Assembly: GCA_023421395.1 (NCBI GenBank)
Contig: JAEZTL010000043.1
Location: forward strand, 1 to 42,524
Source of the DNA: Bacillota bacterium
GTDB taxonomy: Bacteria; Bacillota; Clostridia; Christensenellales; Aristaeellaceae
Direction of reading: 5' to 3'
Length of the DNA stretch: 42,524 nucleotides
Each line of letters opens with the position of its first letter. Within the stretch, counting starts at the first letter, position 1. Below the pieces are notes generated by a model, which was not told the origin of the DNA, made no database searches, and saw nothing but the letters and a program-made list of their open reading frames with translations. Made by a program: the position numbers and the translations under genes. Positions 1 to 8,294 of this stretch are shown here, piece by piece.

Positions 1-1
1 C

Positions 2-131
2 ATTAATTCTTCGTTGGGCTGGCTCTTTTCGCGCAGAACGGTGTCGCCTTCCGCTCAAAATAGCGCTGCTATTCCTCGCTCCGGCTCCTTGTTCTGCATC
101 GAAAATCTCTCAGCCCTTTGGAATAATTAAT
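2..131. repeat. Intergenic imperfect palindrome, copy A
   Basis: A 130-bp element that can fold on itself almost end to end. Paired arms are ATTAATT 2-8 with AATTAAT 125-131, GGGCTG 16-21 with CAGCCC 111-116, TTTTCG 26-31 with CGAAAA 100-105, and GCAGAAC 33-39 with GTTCTGC 91-97. A small internal hairpin, AATAGC/GCTATT with a GCT loop, sits at 59-73. A diverged copy lies at 26015-26128. It follows the stop codon of the minus-strand gene at 136-864. It could be an ERIC/MITE-like palindromic repeat or a structured RNA; no ORF in it is convincing. The element could extend past the window edge. Confidence 0.7.
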
Positions 132-135
132 ATTT

Positions 136-864
136 TTACTTGGTATAACCCGACGTGATGGCGCGCATGACGGCCCAGAACCCTTCTACGGCCAGTACGC
201 CGGGCAGTTCCGGAGGCGCCTCAGCCTCCCCCGGCGCGACGGCCAGCCGCCCGGCCTCCTCCGGCGTGACCGTCACCGTGAGCCAGGTTTCGTCGCCCGC
301 CTTTTTCCCGATTCCGGCGAGGGCTTCGAGGAAGCCGCCCACCGCGCTCGCCGTCTCCCCGTCGGTGCCCTTCGCGGCCTCACCCCAGCGCCGCATCGTA
401 AGGGCGGCGCCTTCGGCCAGCCCGGCAAACCGGGTGGCGGAGAGCGTAAGAATAGCCGGGCCGGCCGCGACCGCGCGCAGGCCCTCCATCAACGCGCGGG
501 CCTCCAGCGCGTCGTCCGCTCCGAGGATCACCGCACCCGGGGCCATCAGGCTGGACTCCATCGAAACGCCGGATGCCTCCGCCAGCAGCGAGACCGTCCA
601 TGCCTCGTTTTCGCCCATCACAGCCTGAAGTGACATTGCTTCCCCGTCCTTCCAGGTTTCGCTGTCGATCGTCAGCGCCGTCATGTCGGCCAGTTCGCCG
701 ATCCAGCGGTCAAACGGCTGGGCAACCGCTCCGTTCGTCGTCAGCTGAAACCGGAGCGTTGCGCGGTGGCGCGACGCCCCCGGCGACGCCCCGGCGCCGA
801 CGGAGGTCAGCGCCACGGCCAGCGCCACCAGTGCGGCAAAGCCTGTCCATCCAAAACGGCGCAT
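136..864 (-). CDS. Secreted protein of unknown function
   Basis: 242 residues that I cannot assign to a family. The N terminus is a clear Sec signal peptide: Arg-Arg, then a hydrophobic stretch at about residues 7-24, with likely cleavage after GAGA near residue 26. No later membrane segment is evident and there is no Cys in the protein. The rest is Ala/Gly/Glu-rich and ends in a short hydrophobic stretch. The ATG at 862-864 is preceded by a strong purine-rich ribosome site (871-880) six bases upstream. It lies 169 bp downstream of the transglutaminase gene on the same strand, so it may be the last gene of that operon or have its own promoter. Codon use matches the neighbours. Confidence 0.6.
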   Translation of the reverse strand: MRRFGWTGFAALVALAVALTSVGAGASPGASRHRATLRFQLTTNGAVAQPFDRWIGELADMTALTIDSETWKDGEAMSLQAVMGENEAWTVSLLAEASGVSMESSLMAPGAVILGADDALEARALMEGLRAVAAGPAILTLSATRFAGLAEGAALTMRRWGEAAKGTDGETASAVGGFLEALAGIGKKAGDETWLTVTVTPEEAGRLAVAPGEAEAPPELPGVLAVEGFWAVMRAITSGYTK

Positions 865-880
865 TGAAAAGCCCCCCTCC

Positions 881-910
881 CCGATCGTTCACGGTTTAAT
901 ATGCGATCGG
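881..910. promoter_or_regulatory. Inverted repeat upstream of the secreted protein gene
   Basis: CCGATCG at 881-887 and CGATCGG at 904-910 form a perfect 7-bp inverted repeat with an AT-rich 16-bp centre, directly upstream of the ribosome site of the 136-864 gene. It could be an operator or a leader hairpin. No regulator is identifiable, and chance occurrence is possible. Confidence 0.25.
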
Positions 911-1033
911 TTGGGGGGGCATGTCCCGCGCGGGGCGGAAAATCGGTCGCCAAAATCCTCCGGTTGACGTTATCGGAACGGGTATCGAAAGGGTGGGTAG
1001 ATCACCGCGCCGTCACGGCGGAGCCGCCCGGCG

Positions 1034-3385
1034 CTAGGGGATCTGCCGGATGTCGCCCAGCCCGCGGACCAGCCGGCGCAGCGTGAAGCGCGCTTTCTCC
1101 AGCGGCTTGAGTTGCGCCGTCAGCTGCCGGTAGGCCTCCCGGGCCTGCTTGAGCGCCGCGGCGTCCGGCTTCCTGCGGGCGTAGCGGGTCAGCGAAAGCT
1201 GTTCGGAGGCGTAGCGGAACGCGTCTCCCGCGATGCCCGCGTCCTTGAGCCTGTCGGCAAAGGCCACGGGGGTCTCGCCCGGCGCGGGCGCCTGGCCCTG
1301 TTCCTCCAGCGCGGTCAGCATCGCACGGTACCAGACGGCCAGCTTCTCCGGGCCGTCCTTGGCGGCCTTCTCCGCGTTCGCCGGATCGGTGGCCGCAAGG
1401 CGGCGGAATACCCACCAGACGCCAAGGCCCAAGGCCGCAAGGATCAGAATCAGCCAGAGAAGCCATACCGGCTTCGGCCCGTCGGGCTGATCGGCGGATT
1501 CGTCGGTCTCCGGCTGTTCGTCGGGCTCCGGCGTCTCTTGGGGCTGGTCAGATTCGTCGCTGCCGCCCTCGGGCTGGGGTTCGTCCTCGCCGGGATCCGG
1601 AGTGGCGTCGGGGGACATCGTGGGCTCCTCGGTGGGCTCCACGGTGGGTTCGGCGGTGGGCGCCTCGGAAGGCTGAACGGTGGGCTCGGGCGACGGGCTG
1701 GCATCGGGCTCTTCGCCGCCCTGACCGGCCTCACCCTCGGAGTCCGGCGACTCCTGGCCGCTGCCGGGGGTCGGATTGAAGGGGACCCATCCGACCCCCT
1801 GAAAGTAGATCTCCACCCAGGCGTGGGCGTTCTCGCCGGTGACGACGGTGCCTTCCCCGCTGCTGGCGGGCACCAGATAGCCCTCGACGTAGCGGCTGGG
1901 CAAATCCGCCATCCGGGCCATCACCGCCATCGCCGAGGCGAAATAGCTGCAAAAGCCTTTTTTTGAGCTTAGAAGGAAGTAGGATACGAAATCCCGGTTG
2001 GAAGGCGGGTACTCTACATTGGTTTCGTACACGTAGTTTTCCAGCAGGTAATTTTCAAGGGCCATCACCTTTTGATAGGGAGACTGGGCGCGCTCGGTGA
2101 TGTTTCGCGCCAGGTCGTACACGCCTTGCTCGATGCCCCGGGGAAGCTCCAGATAATCCCGGCGCACAGCGTCCATCTCGCCGTCGGAAGACATGCCGGC
2201 GGCGGTGATGATGCGCTCCAGCGCCTCGCTGTTTCCGGTGGGCGCCAGCGCGGTGAAGTCGTAGGTGTCGCCGGTTCTGACGCGGCGGGTGATGAAGACC
2301 TCGCCCGTATTATTGTAGTAGACCGCCATATCCAGGCCCGTCGTGAGGCTCTGGAGCCTGTGGGGCACGAACAGCGTGGAGATACCCTCGTGCAGCATGG
2401 TGACGGAAGCGGAGACCTGCTCGAAGGCGTCCGAGGCGGAAAACCCGTCCAGCCGCCGTGATTCGAAGATGCGGTCCCGCACACCGGTCTTGGTGGGGTC
2501 GATGAAAAGGTAGCGGTTGTTGACGGCGCTGTTGGTCCAGGAATAGGTCGTGTAGGTGCGGCGGATCGAGCCGCGCAGAAGCAGCGTCCGGTCTGTCTCC
2601 ACCAGCATTACGTTTTCGTTGGACGGATCGGCCGGGCCGCCCAGCGCGTCGCCCAAGGGCTGGTATCCGTCGGCGTAGAGCGAATAGGAGGCACGGGCGT
2701 CGGTGAACATGAAATAATCGAAAAACATCTGCCGCACGCGCTCGGCGGCGTCCTCCAGCGGCTTCCAGGTGGGGTTGCCCGCCGGCACCGCCCAGAACGC
2801 CAGCGCCGCGATCAAAAGCGCCGCGGGCAGCGCCTTCAGGTAGGATGTACGCTCGCTGCCGGCCCGGGCGAACATCGCGCCCAGCGCGGCCACGGCGGGC
2901 AGCACGGCGGCGGGATCCAGCCGCTTTTCCAGGAACCAGCCGTAGAGCAGGATGATGAGCGCCAGCGTCAGCGCCGGGTACACGCCGCCGGGCATGCGGC
3001 TGATCCAGAAGAGCGACAGCGTAAACATGAGCGCGATGAAAACATAAATGGTGTCCGCGTGCTCGGTGAGCATCGCCTCCCCGCCGGTGGCCATCGCGTT
3101 CAGCGCGCCGATCAGCGCGCCGAGCCGGGTCAGCGGGCGGAATCCGCCGAAGAGCACCATCGCGGTGACGATCGCCGCCGCCAGCGCGGCGGAGGCCAGC
3201 GCGCCGGTGGACGACCAGGCGGAGAGCCCCGCCAGGACCGCCAAGGCGGCGCACAGCGCGTAGATGTGAAGCGCCGGAATTGACAGCCCCAGCGCGCCGG
3301 AGAGCACCAGCGTCAGCGCGCCGGAGAGCATCGCCGCCACCAGCGCGCTGCCCGCGAGGTCGAGAATTTTCCTGGTTTTTGACAT
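1034..3385 (-). CDS. Membrane transglutaminase-like protease (TgpA/YebA type)
   Basis: 783 residues. The first ~220 form a bundle of membrane helices, followed by an extracytoplasmic region and a transglutaminase core. The core carries KKGFCSYFASAMAVMAR with catalytic Cys479 and HAWVEIYF with His521. The third catalytic position, usually Asp in W-x-x-x-D-P-T, reads GWVPFNPTPG with Asn537. A Pro/Glu/Thr-rich spacer at about 555-640 precedes another membrane helix (PVWLLWLILILAALGLGVWW) and a cytoplasmic C-terminal tail like DUF4129. Proteins of this family are membrane-anchored cysteine peptidase or transglutaminase-like enzymes encoded with MoxR and DUF58 proteins, as here. It starts 10 bp after the DUF58 gene. 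Substrate is unknown. Confidence 0.88.
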   Translation of the reverse strand: MSKTRKILDLAGSALVAAMLSGALTLVLSGALGLSIPALHIYALCAALAVLAGLSAWSSTGALASAALAAAIVTAMVLFGGFRPLTRLGALIGALNAMATGGEAMLTEHADTIYVFIALMFTLSLFWISRMPGGVYPALTLALIILLYGWFLEKRLDPAAVLPAVAALGAMFARAGSERTSYLKALPAALLIAALAFWAVPAGNPTWKPLEDAAERVRQMFFDYFMFTDARASYSLYADGYQPLGDALGGPADPSNENVMLVETDRTLLLRGSIRRTYTTYSWTNSAVNNRYLFIDPTKTGVRDRIFESRRLDGFSASDAFEQVSASVTMLHEGISTLFVPHRLQSLTTGLDMAVYYNNTGEVFITRRVRTGDTYDFTALAPTGNSEALERIITAAGMSSDGEMDAVRRDYLELPRGIEQGVYDLARNITERAQSPYQKVMALENYLLENYVYETNVEYPPSNRDFVSYFLLSSKKGFCSYFASAMAVMARMADLPSRYVEGYLVPASSGEGTVVTGENAHAWVEIYFQGVGWVPFNPTPGSGQESPDSEGEAGQGGEEPDASPSPEPTVQPSEAPTAEPTVEPTEEPTMSPDATPDPGEDEPQPEGGSDESDQPQETPEPDEQPETDESADQPDGPKPVWLLWLILILAALGLGVWWVFRRLAATDPANAEKAAKDGPEKLAVWYRAMLTALEEQGQAPAPGETPVAFADRLKDAGIAGDAFRYASEQLSLTRYARRKPDAAALKQAREAYRQLTAQLKPLEKARFTLRRLVRGLGDIRQIP

Positions 3386-3395
3386 TTTTTACGTC

Positions 3396-4562
3396 CTAAA
3401 TTGAGAGATTTTCCGCCCAGGGGTCAATCTGACGGGCGGTAACGCCGGCCAGCTTGAGCCTGGTCATCATTTCCAGCGCCTCGGTGCGCTGGGTGTCGGT
3501 CACCCAGAAGACCTTGACCTTGATGCCCGAGCGCCTGAACTGGGTGGCGATGTCGGCGATGCGGGGCGAGAGCGCCGAAGTGACCATCACCGCGCCGCCG
3601 GTTCGGGACATGCGCCGCATTTCAATGGAGAGCACCTGCTCATAGGAGTAGGGACTGTCGAACTGGACGCGCATCAGCGCGTCCACAAACCGCTCCGCCT
3701 CCGCGGCGGACTGGCCGGTGACCTCCTGGGGCGACCGGGCGGAGAGCGGCATGCGCACCGGATACCCTGCGGTCAGCTGCGCCACCGCGGCGGAGGCCGC
3801 GGCCTCGCAGATGGCGTCCTCGGTGGACATGGCGTGGCTCCGGAGCGCGGAGAGCGGCGTCAGATCCACCAGGATCAGCGTGTCGGGCCGCGCGGATTCC
3901 TCGTAGGTGCGCACCATGAGCTCGCGCTTCCGCATGGTGAGCTTCCAATGCACCTTCTTCAGCGCGTCGCCGGGAATCCAGTCCCGGACGCCCGACGGGG
4001 ACGCCATGTCCTCCGTCATACGGCTGATATGCTCCGAGCCGAACTCCACCGACTGCAGCGCCATCGCTTCCTCCGGGGCGACGCGGGGGCGGACCTCCAG
4101 CCGCGCCATCTGCCCCCCCGCCTTGCGGGAGAGGGTAACCAGGCCGAAAAGGTCCGTCACCGTCAGGTGGGTGACGCCCACCCGGTAGGCGCCGCGGTGC
4201 GGGCAGCGGAAGGCGGTGTCATACTTGACAAACCGGAAGGGGCGCGGCGAAATCTCCGCCGAGCCCGACGCGTCCTGATCGCCCGGCACCGCCAGATGCA
4301 GTTCCAGCGATCGGACCGGCAGCGGGCACATGTGCCGGACCAGCGCGGTCAGCTGAATCTGCTGTCCGCGGGTCACCACGCGCCGGGGGCAGTCCACCCG
4401 AGCGCGGACGGTACAGAGCGTCCACAGCGCGGAAGCGTAGGCGTACAGGAGCATCAGCCCCATCGTCAGCGCCAGAAGATAGTATAGCGACGATCCCGTG
4501 GAGAGCGCGGCGGCCAGCGCCGTAAGGCCCGCCAGGAAAAACGCCGCGGCGCGTCCGTTCAC
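3396..4562 (-). CDS. DUF58 domain protein
   Basis: 388 residues. Two hydrophobic helices at the N terminus (about 5-45) are followed by a beta-rich segment and the DUF58 core, recognised by GVRDWIPGDALKKVHWKLT and the following RELMVRTYEES, then a von Willebrand A-like fold starting at TLILVDLT. DUF58 proteins partner with MoxR ATPases; the exact role is not established. The start is a GTG at 4560-4562 that overlaps the TGA of the MoxR gene (GTGA), implying translational coupling. The gene lies between moxR-like and transglutaminase genes in a single minus-strand operon. Confidence 0.88.
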   Translation of the reverse strand: MNGRAAAFFLAGLTALAAALSTGSSLYYLLALTMGLMLLYAYASALWTLCTVRARVDCPRRVVTRGQQIQLTALVRHMCPLPVRSLELHLAVPGDQDASGSAEISPRPFRFVKYDTAFRCPHRGAYRVGVTHLTVTDLFGLVTLSRKAGGQMARLEVRPRVAPEEAMALQSVEFGSEHISRMTEDMASPSGVRDWIPGDALKKVHWKLTMRKRELMVRTYEESARPDTLILVDLTPLSALRSHAMSTEDAICEAAASAAVAQLTAGYPVRMPLSARSPQEVTGQSAAEAERFVDALMRVQFDSPYSYEQVLSIEMRRMSRTGGAVMVTSALSPRIADIATQFRRSGIKVKVFWVTDTQRTEALEMMTRLKLAGVTARQIDPWAENLSI

Positions 4563-5530
4563 TTGAGCTTCACCGGCACCTGCACGGAGCCTATCACCGC
4601 GGCGAGGGCCCGCTCCGGCGTGATGGAGCGCATGCGCGCCTCGGGGCTGAGCACGATGCGGTGCGCCAGCACGCTCTGCGCCATGGACTGGATGTCCTCG
4701 GGGATTACGTAGTCGCGCCCAGAGAGCATCGCCCGGGCCTGGGCGGCGCGAAGAAGCGAGATTGCCGCGCGGGTGGAGACGCCCAATTGCATGCCGCTGT
4801 ACTTTCGGGAGGCCGCCGCGATCATCGCCACATAAGCGCGCACCTCGCGGGAGGCGTATATGGTGCCCACCGCCCGCTGCAGCGACAGGATGTCCTGGGC
4901 GGTGCAGATGGGGCGCAGATCCTCCATGGGGCGGGCATTGCTGGAAAAGCGGTCCAGGATGTCCACTTCCTCCTCCTGGGAGGGGTAGCCGATGGCCACG
5001 CGCATGAAAAAGCGGTCCAGCTGCGCTTCCGGCAACGGGTAGGTGCCCACGAAATCCACCGGATTCTGGGTCGCCAGCACAATGAAGGGCTTGGGCATGC
5101 GGTAGGTGGTGCCGTCCACCGTCACCTGCCCCTCCTCCATGACTTCCAGCAGCGAGGACTGGGTCTTGGGCGAGGTGCGGTTAATCTCGTCCGCCAGCAC
5201 GATCTGGCTCATCACCAGGCCGGGGCGGTACTCCATTTCCCCCGTTTTGAAGTTGACCAGCGAAAAGCCGGTGATGTCCGAGGGCGTAATGTCCGGCGTA
5301 AACTGAATGCGCTTGAAGCTGAGATCCAGCGACCGGGCCAGCGCCGACGCCAGCGTGGTCTTGCCCACGCCCGGCACATCCTCGATCAGCACATGCCCCT
5401 GGCAGATCAGCGAGATGAGCAACAGATCCACCACGTCGTGCTTGCCGACGATCACCTTCCCGACGTTGTCTTCCAAGAGCTTTGCCATGTTTTGAGCAGC
5501 CTGCATACCGAGCGTTTCTCCTGTATTCAT
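4559..5530 (-). CDS. MoxR-family AAA+ ATPase
   Basis: About 323 residues from the chosen ATG. It has Walker A (EDVPGVGKTTLASAL), Walker B (IVLADEINRTSPKTQSSLLE), sensor 1 (VLATQNPVDFVGTYPLPEAQ) and the C-terminal lid (STRAAISLLRAAQARAM) of the MoxR group. MoxR ATPases act as chaperone-like partners for maturing DUF58 or von Willebrand A proteins, which matches the next gene. The reading frame is open to 5614, but the promoter at 5572-5601 would start RNA near 5565, making the upstream ATG at 5557 unlikely. ATG at 5530 or at 5506 are both possible; the latter has an AGGAG 11 bases upstream. Confidence 0.92.
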   Translation of the reverse strand: MNTGETLGMQAAQNMAKLLEDNVGKVIVGKHDVVDLLLISLICQGHVLIEDVPGVGKTTLASALARSLDLSFKRIQFTPDITPSDITGFSLVNFKTGEMEYRPGLVMSQIVLADEINRTSPKTQSSLLEVMEEGQVTVDGTTYRMPKPFIVLATQNPVDFVGTYPLPEAQLDRFFMRVAIGYPSQEEEVDILDRFSSNARPMEDLRPICTAQDILSLQRAVGTIYASREVRAYVAMIAAASRKYSGMQLGVSTRAAISLLRAAQARAMLSGRDYVIPEDIQSMAQSVLAHRIVLSPEARMRSITPERALAAVIGSVQVPVKLK

Positions 5531-5571
5531 GAATTTGATTCCAAACTTTAGACGCATGTTGGTTCCCGAAC

Positions 5572-5601
5572 AGTATACTCCATCCCCCGGCGCATTGACA
5601 A
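5572..5601 (-). promoter_or_regulatory. Sigma-70-type promoter of the MoxR operon
   Basis: Read on the minus strand: TTGTCA (complement of 5596-5601), an 18-bp spacer, then TATACT (complement of 5572-5577). It matches the consensus at 5/6 in each box and sits 40-65 bp upstream of the candidate MoxR starts. Confidence 0.6.
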
Positions 5602-5658
5602 GCGACGGCGTCAAAATGACACAAACTTACAGGTTCTGCGCTCGGGCTCTCCGCGATA

Positions 5659-5667
5659 TGCTATAAT
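5659..5667 (+). promoter_or_regulatory. Extended -10 promoter of acpS
   Basis: TGC followed by a perfect TATAAT at 5662-5667, 34 bp before the acpS ATG. No good -35 box is visible, as expected for an extended -10 promoter. It diverges from the MoxR promoter. Confidence 0.6.
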
Positions 5668-5700
5668 ACGAAAGAAGGGAACTTGGAGGGAGGCGTCCGG

Positions 5701-6072
5701 ATGATCGCGGGGATCGGCATTGACGTCGCGGACATCGCGCGCATTGAAAAGGCGCTTGCGCATCCGCGTTTTCCCGCGCGCGCCTTCACCGAGGGCGAGC
5801 GCGCGCGGATTTCAGCGCGGGGCGCGAAGACGGCGGCGGGGCTCTTCGCCGCGAAGGAAGCGGTGGCAAAGGCGCTGGGCAGCGGCTTTGACGGTTTTGG
5901 TCTGACCGACGTGGAGATCCTATGGGACGATGCGGGGCGGCCGCGCTGCCGCCTGACCGGCGGCGCCGCGAGGCGGCTTGACGCCATCGGCGGGGGAAGC
6001 GTCTTCGTTTCGATCACACACGATGCCGGCGTGGCTGCCGCGGTGGCGGTGATCGAGTCCCCCGCCGGCTGA
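5701..6072 (+). CDS. acpS: Holo-[acyl-carrier-protein] synthase
   Basis: 123 residues. Transfers 4'-phosphopantetheine from CoA to the serine of acyl carrier protein, activating it for fatty acid synthesis. MIAGIGIDVADIARIEKAL supplies the Mg-binding Asp8, and GLFAAKEAVAKALG supplies Glu53 and the Lys of the second motif; length fits the AcpS type. The frame is open to 5683, but the ATG at 5701 follows GGAGGGAGG at a good distance and begins exactly where the family begins. A terminator hairpin overlaps its stop codon, so it appears to be transcribed alone. Confidence 0.95.
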   Translation: MIAGIGIDVADIARIEKALAHPRFPARAFTEGERARISARGAKTAAGLFAAKEAVAKALGSGFDGFGLTDVEILWDDAGRPRCRLTGGAARRLDAIGGGSVFVSITHDAGVAAAVAVIESPAG

Positions 6073-6085
6073 AGCCGGCGGGTTT
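6061..6085 (+). terminator. Terminator overlapping the acpS stop codon
   Basis: Perfect 9-bp stem CCCGCCGGC (6061-6069) / GCCGGCGGG (6074-6082), with the loop TGAA containing the acpS TGA, followed by TTTC. The U-run is short, so efficiency is uncertain. Confidence 0.6.
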
Positions 6086-6207
6086 CAAAAATTATCCGGT
6101 GCCAGAACCTTGCGCCGACTGAATTTTCTGGAACTAAAAGGCAGGGATTTCGTCTTTTTTGTGACGGGATGGAAACCATTCCAAAATGCGTGGGGAGGAC
6201 GATTTTC

Positions 6208-7212
6208 ATGAGGAAACTGCTGTCGCTGTGCCTGGCGCTGATGCTCCTTGCCGCCGTTCCGGCCTGGGCCGACGAAACCGTCGCTTCGTCGAACATCTCC
6301 ATCGGCAGCGAGTCCGCGCCGCTAACGGAAAACATCGCCCTCGCCACCTCCGCGCTGGACGGCGCCTACGTGGCCTACGGCGAGACCTTTTCCTTCAACG
6401 ACATCGTCGGACCCCGCAACAAGGCCAACGGCTACCAGGACGCCGTCAACGGCCGCGGCGTCAAGGTGATCGGCGGCGGCGTGTCCCAGGTGGCCTCGGC
6501 GCTGTATCTGGCGCTTGAGCAACTGGACGGCATTGAATACGTCGAAAAGAAGACCTACGGCTCAAAATACAACCAGTCCTATGTGTCTAGCGGCGACGAC
6601 GCCATCGTGACCGATTACGCCGCCGGAACCGATTTCCGCTTCAAAAACTACTACGGCGACTTCACGATTAATATCTGGTCGGATGACTACGAGATCTCCT
6701 GCCTTCTGATGTCCGGCGGCGATATTGAAAGCTACTCCGACCCAACGGAGAGTTATGGCGGCGGTTCTTCCGGTTCCTCCACCATCTACCTCGACGGCAA
6801 CAGCGCGCAGCGCGGCAATATTACACTGGCGGCGCTGGCCATCGATGGCACCGTGATTTACAACGGCGACGCCTTCTCCTTTAACGATATCGTCGGCCCC
6901 CGCACCGAAGCGTACGGCTATCAGTCCGCCATCAACGGCCGCGGCGTCAAGGTGACCGGAGGCGGTGTGGCTCAGGTGGCCAGCGCGCTGTGGATGGCCA
7001 TCAAGGACATGGACAACGTAACCGTCACTGACAAGACCACCTACGGCTCGAGGTACAACCAGTCCTACGTGGATTCCGCCGACGACGCCATCGTGACCGA
7101 CTATTCCGCCGGGACCGACTTCCAGTTCCGCTACGACGGCCCGGGCTCCCTCACGATTAACCTCTACGTACAGAACGACGAATACCTGATCTGCGACGTC
7201 GTAGAGGGTTGA
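6208..7212 (+). CDS. Secreted protein with two VanW-like repeats (paralogue 1)
   Basis: 334 residues. A signal peptide (MRKLLSLCLALMLLAAVPAWA) is followed by two VanW-like repeats at about 40-175 and 190-334. Each has the family pattern: G-E-T-F-S-F-N-D-x-V-G-P-R, G-Y, NGRGVKV, GGGV-x-QVASALY/W, YGS-x-YNQSYV, DDAIVTDY and D-F-x-F. VanW proteins usually read GGGICQVSTTLY; here the Cys is Ser93 in repeat 1 and Ala in repeat 2. Each repeat instead has a single Cys near its end (YEISC, YLICD). Role is unknown; VanW was named from a vancomycin-resistance cluster, and related proteins are surface-associated. The ATG at 6208 follows GGGGAGGA; the longer frame from 6169 lacks such a site. Paralogue 2 follows directly. 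Confidence 0.85.
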   Translation: MRKLLSLCLALMLLAAVPAWADETVASSNISIGSESAPLTENIALATSALDGAYVAYGETFSFNDIVGPRNKANGYQDAVNGRGVKVIGGGVSQVASALYLALEQLDGIEYVEKKTYGSKYNQSYVSSGDDAIVTDYAAGTDFRFKNYYGDFTINIWSDDYEISCLLMSGGDIESYSDPTESYGGGSSGSSTIYLDGNSAQRGNITLAALAIDGTVIYNGDAFSFNDIVGPRTEAYGYQSAINGRGVKVTGGGVAQVASALWMAIKDMDNVTVTDKTTYGSRYNQSYVDSADDAIVTDYSAGTDFQFRYDGPGSLTINLYVQNDEYLICDVVEG

Positions 7213-7304
7213 ATCCGAACGTAACCGGAACAAATCCGCTCGCGACCCGTCTTAATTCCGTAACAATTCAGGCGCAGTCCCGAGGCGCAAGGGAGATGAC
7301 AATC

Positions 7305-8285
7305 ATGAAGAAATTGCTGGCTCTTTGCATGGCGCTGACGCTGCTGGGCGGTGCTTTTGCCCAACCGGCGACGGCGTACACGGACGTGTCCGCCAACACC
7401 CCGCTGGACTACGCTTCCAGCGCGCAGCTGAACAACATCGATCTGGCGGTTTCGGCGCTGGATGGCGCCTACGTGGGCTACGGCGAGGTCTTTTCCTTCA
7501 ACGATGTGGTGGGCGACCGCACCAGTGCCCGCGGTTACAAGACGGCGGTCAACGGCCGCGGCGTCAAGGCGATGGGCGGCGGCGTGGCCCAGGTGGCGTC
7601 GACGCTGTATCTGGCGCTCAAGCAGCTGGACGGCATCGACTACATCGAAAAAAAGGTCTACGGCAGCCGTTACACGCAGGATTACGTGTTCTCCGGCGAC
7701 GACGCCATCATCACCGACTCCAGCGAGGGCATCGACTTCGTCTTTGAGAACAACTTTGACGACTTCTACATCAACATTTGGACCACCGACTCCACCATCG
7801 AATGCACGCTGTCCTCTTACGGCGGCGACGACTTCGGTGACAGCGTCGGCTCCGCTTCAATCTACCTGGACGGCAGCACCGCCCAGATCCACAACATCGA
7901 GCTGGCGGCGGGCTCCATCTACGACACAGTGCTGGAGAGCGGAGATACCTTCTCCTTCAACGCGGTGGTCGGCCCCCGCACCTCCGCCTACGGCTTTGAG
8001 TCGGCCCTCAACGGGCGCGGCGTCAAGGTGACCGGCGGCGGCGTAGCCCAGGTGGCCAGCGCGCTGTGGCTGGCGGTCAAGGATCTGGACAGCGTGACCG
8101 TCACGAAAAAATCCACCTACGGAAGCCGGTACAACCAATCCTATGTGGATTCCGCCGACGACGCGATCTTGACAGACTACAACGAGAACATCGACTTCCG
8201 CTTCCGCTACGACGGGTTCGGCGAGCTGTCGATCTATACGTCGGTCTCCGGCGACTATCTGACCTGCGAAATCTACGAGAATTAG
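7305..8285 (+). CDS. Secreted protein with two VanW-like repeats (paralogue 2)
   Basis: 326 residues: signal peptide MKKLLALCMALTLLGGAFA, then two VanW-like repeats (about 38-170 and 185-326). Both carry GGGVAQVAS with Ala at the usual Cys position and a single Cys near the repeat end (TIECT, YLTCE). The first repeat resembles the first repeat of the preceding gene (LDGIDYIEKK versus LDGIEYVEKK), and the second resembles its second (YNQSYVDSADDAI in both). Internal duplication therefore preceded gene duplication. The start at 7305 is chosen because GGGAG lies nine bases upstream; the ATG at 7296 is too close to it. The 92-bp gap to the previous gene holds no clear promoter, so co-transcription is likely. 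Confidence 0.85.
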   Translation: MKKLLALCMALTLLGGAFAQPATAYTDVSANTPLDYASSAQLNNIDLAVSALDGAYVGYGEVFSFNDVVGDRTSARGYKTAVNGRGVKAMGGGVAQVASTLYLALKQLDGIDYIEKKVYGSRYTQDYVFSGDDAIITDSSEGIDFVFENNFDDFYINIWTTDSTIECTLSSYGGDDFGDSVGSASIYLDGSTAQIHNIELAAGSIYDTVLESGDTFSFNAVVGPRTSAYGFESALNGRGVKVTGGGVAQVASALWLAVKDLDSVTVTKKSTYGSRYNQSYVDSADDAILTDYNENIDFRFRYDGFGELSIYTSVSGDYLTCEIYEN

Positions 8286-8294
8286 GGGAATACG

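Noticed and set aside
1624..1720. Short repeats in the transglutaminase gene as a possible repeat array
   Set aside because: They encode the Pro/Glu/Thr-rich linker and are in frame; not a CRISPR or intergenic repeat.
6166..6182. Hairpin before the first VanW-like gene as a riboswitch
   Set aside because: Only one 7-bp stem with a three-base loop is visible, with no conserved aptamer core that I recognise.
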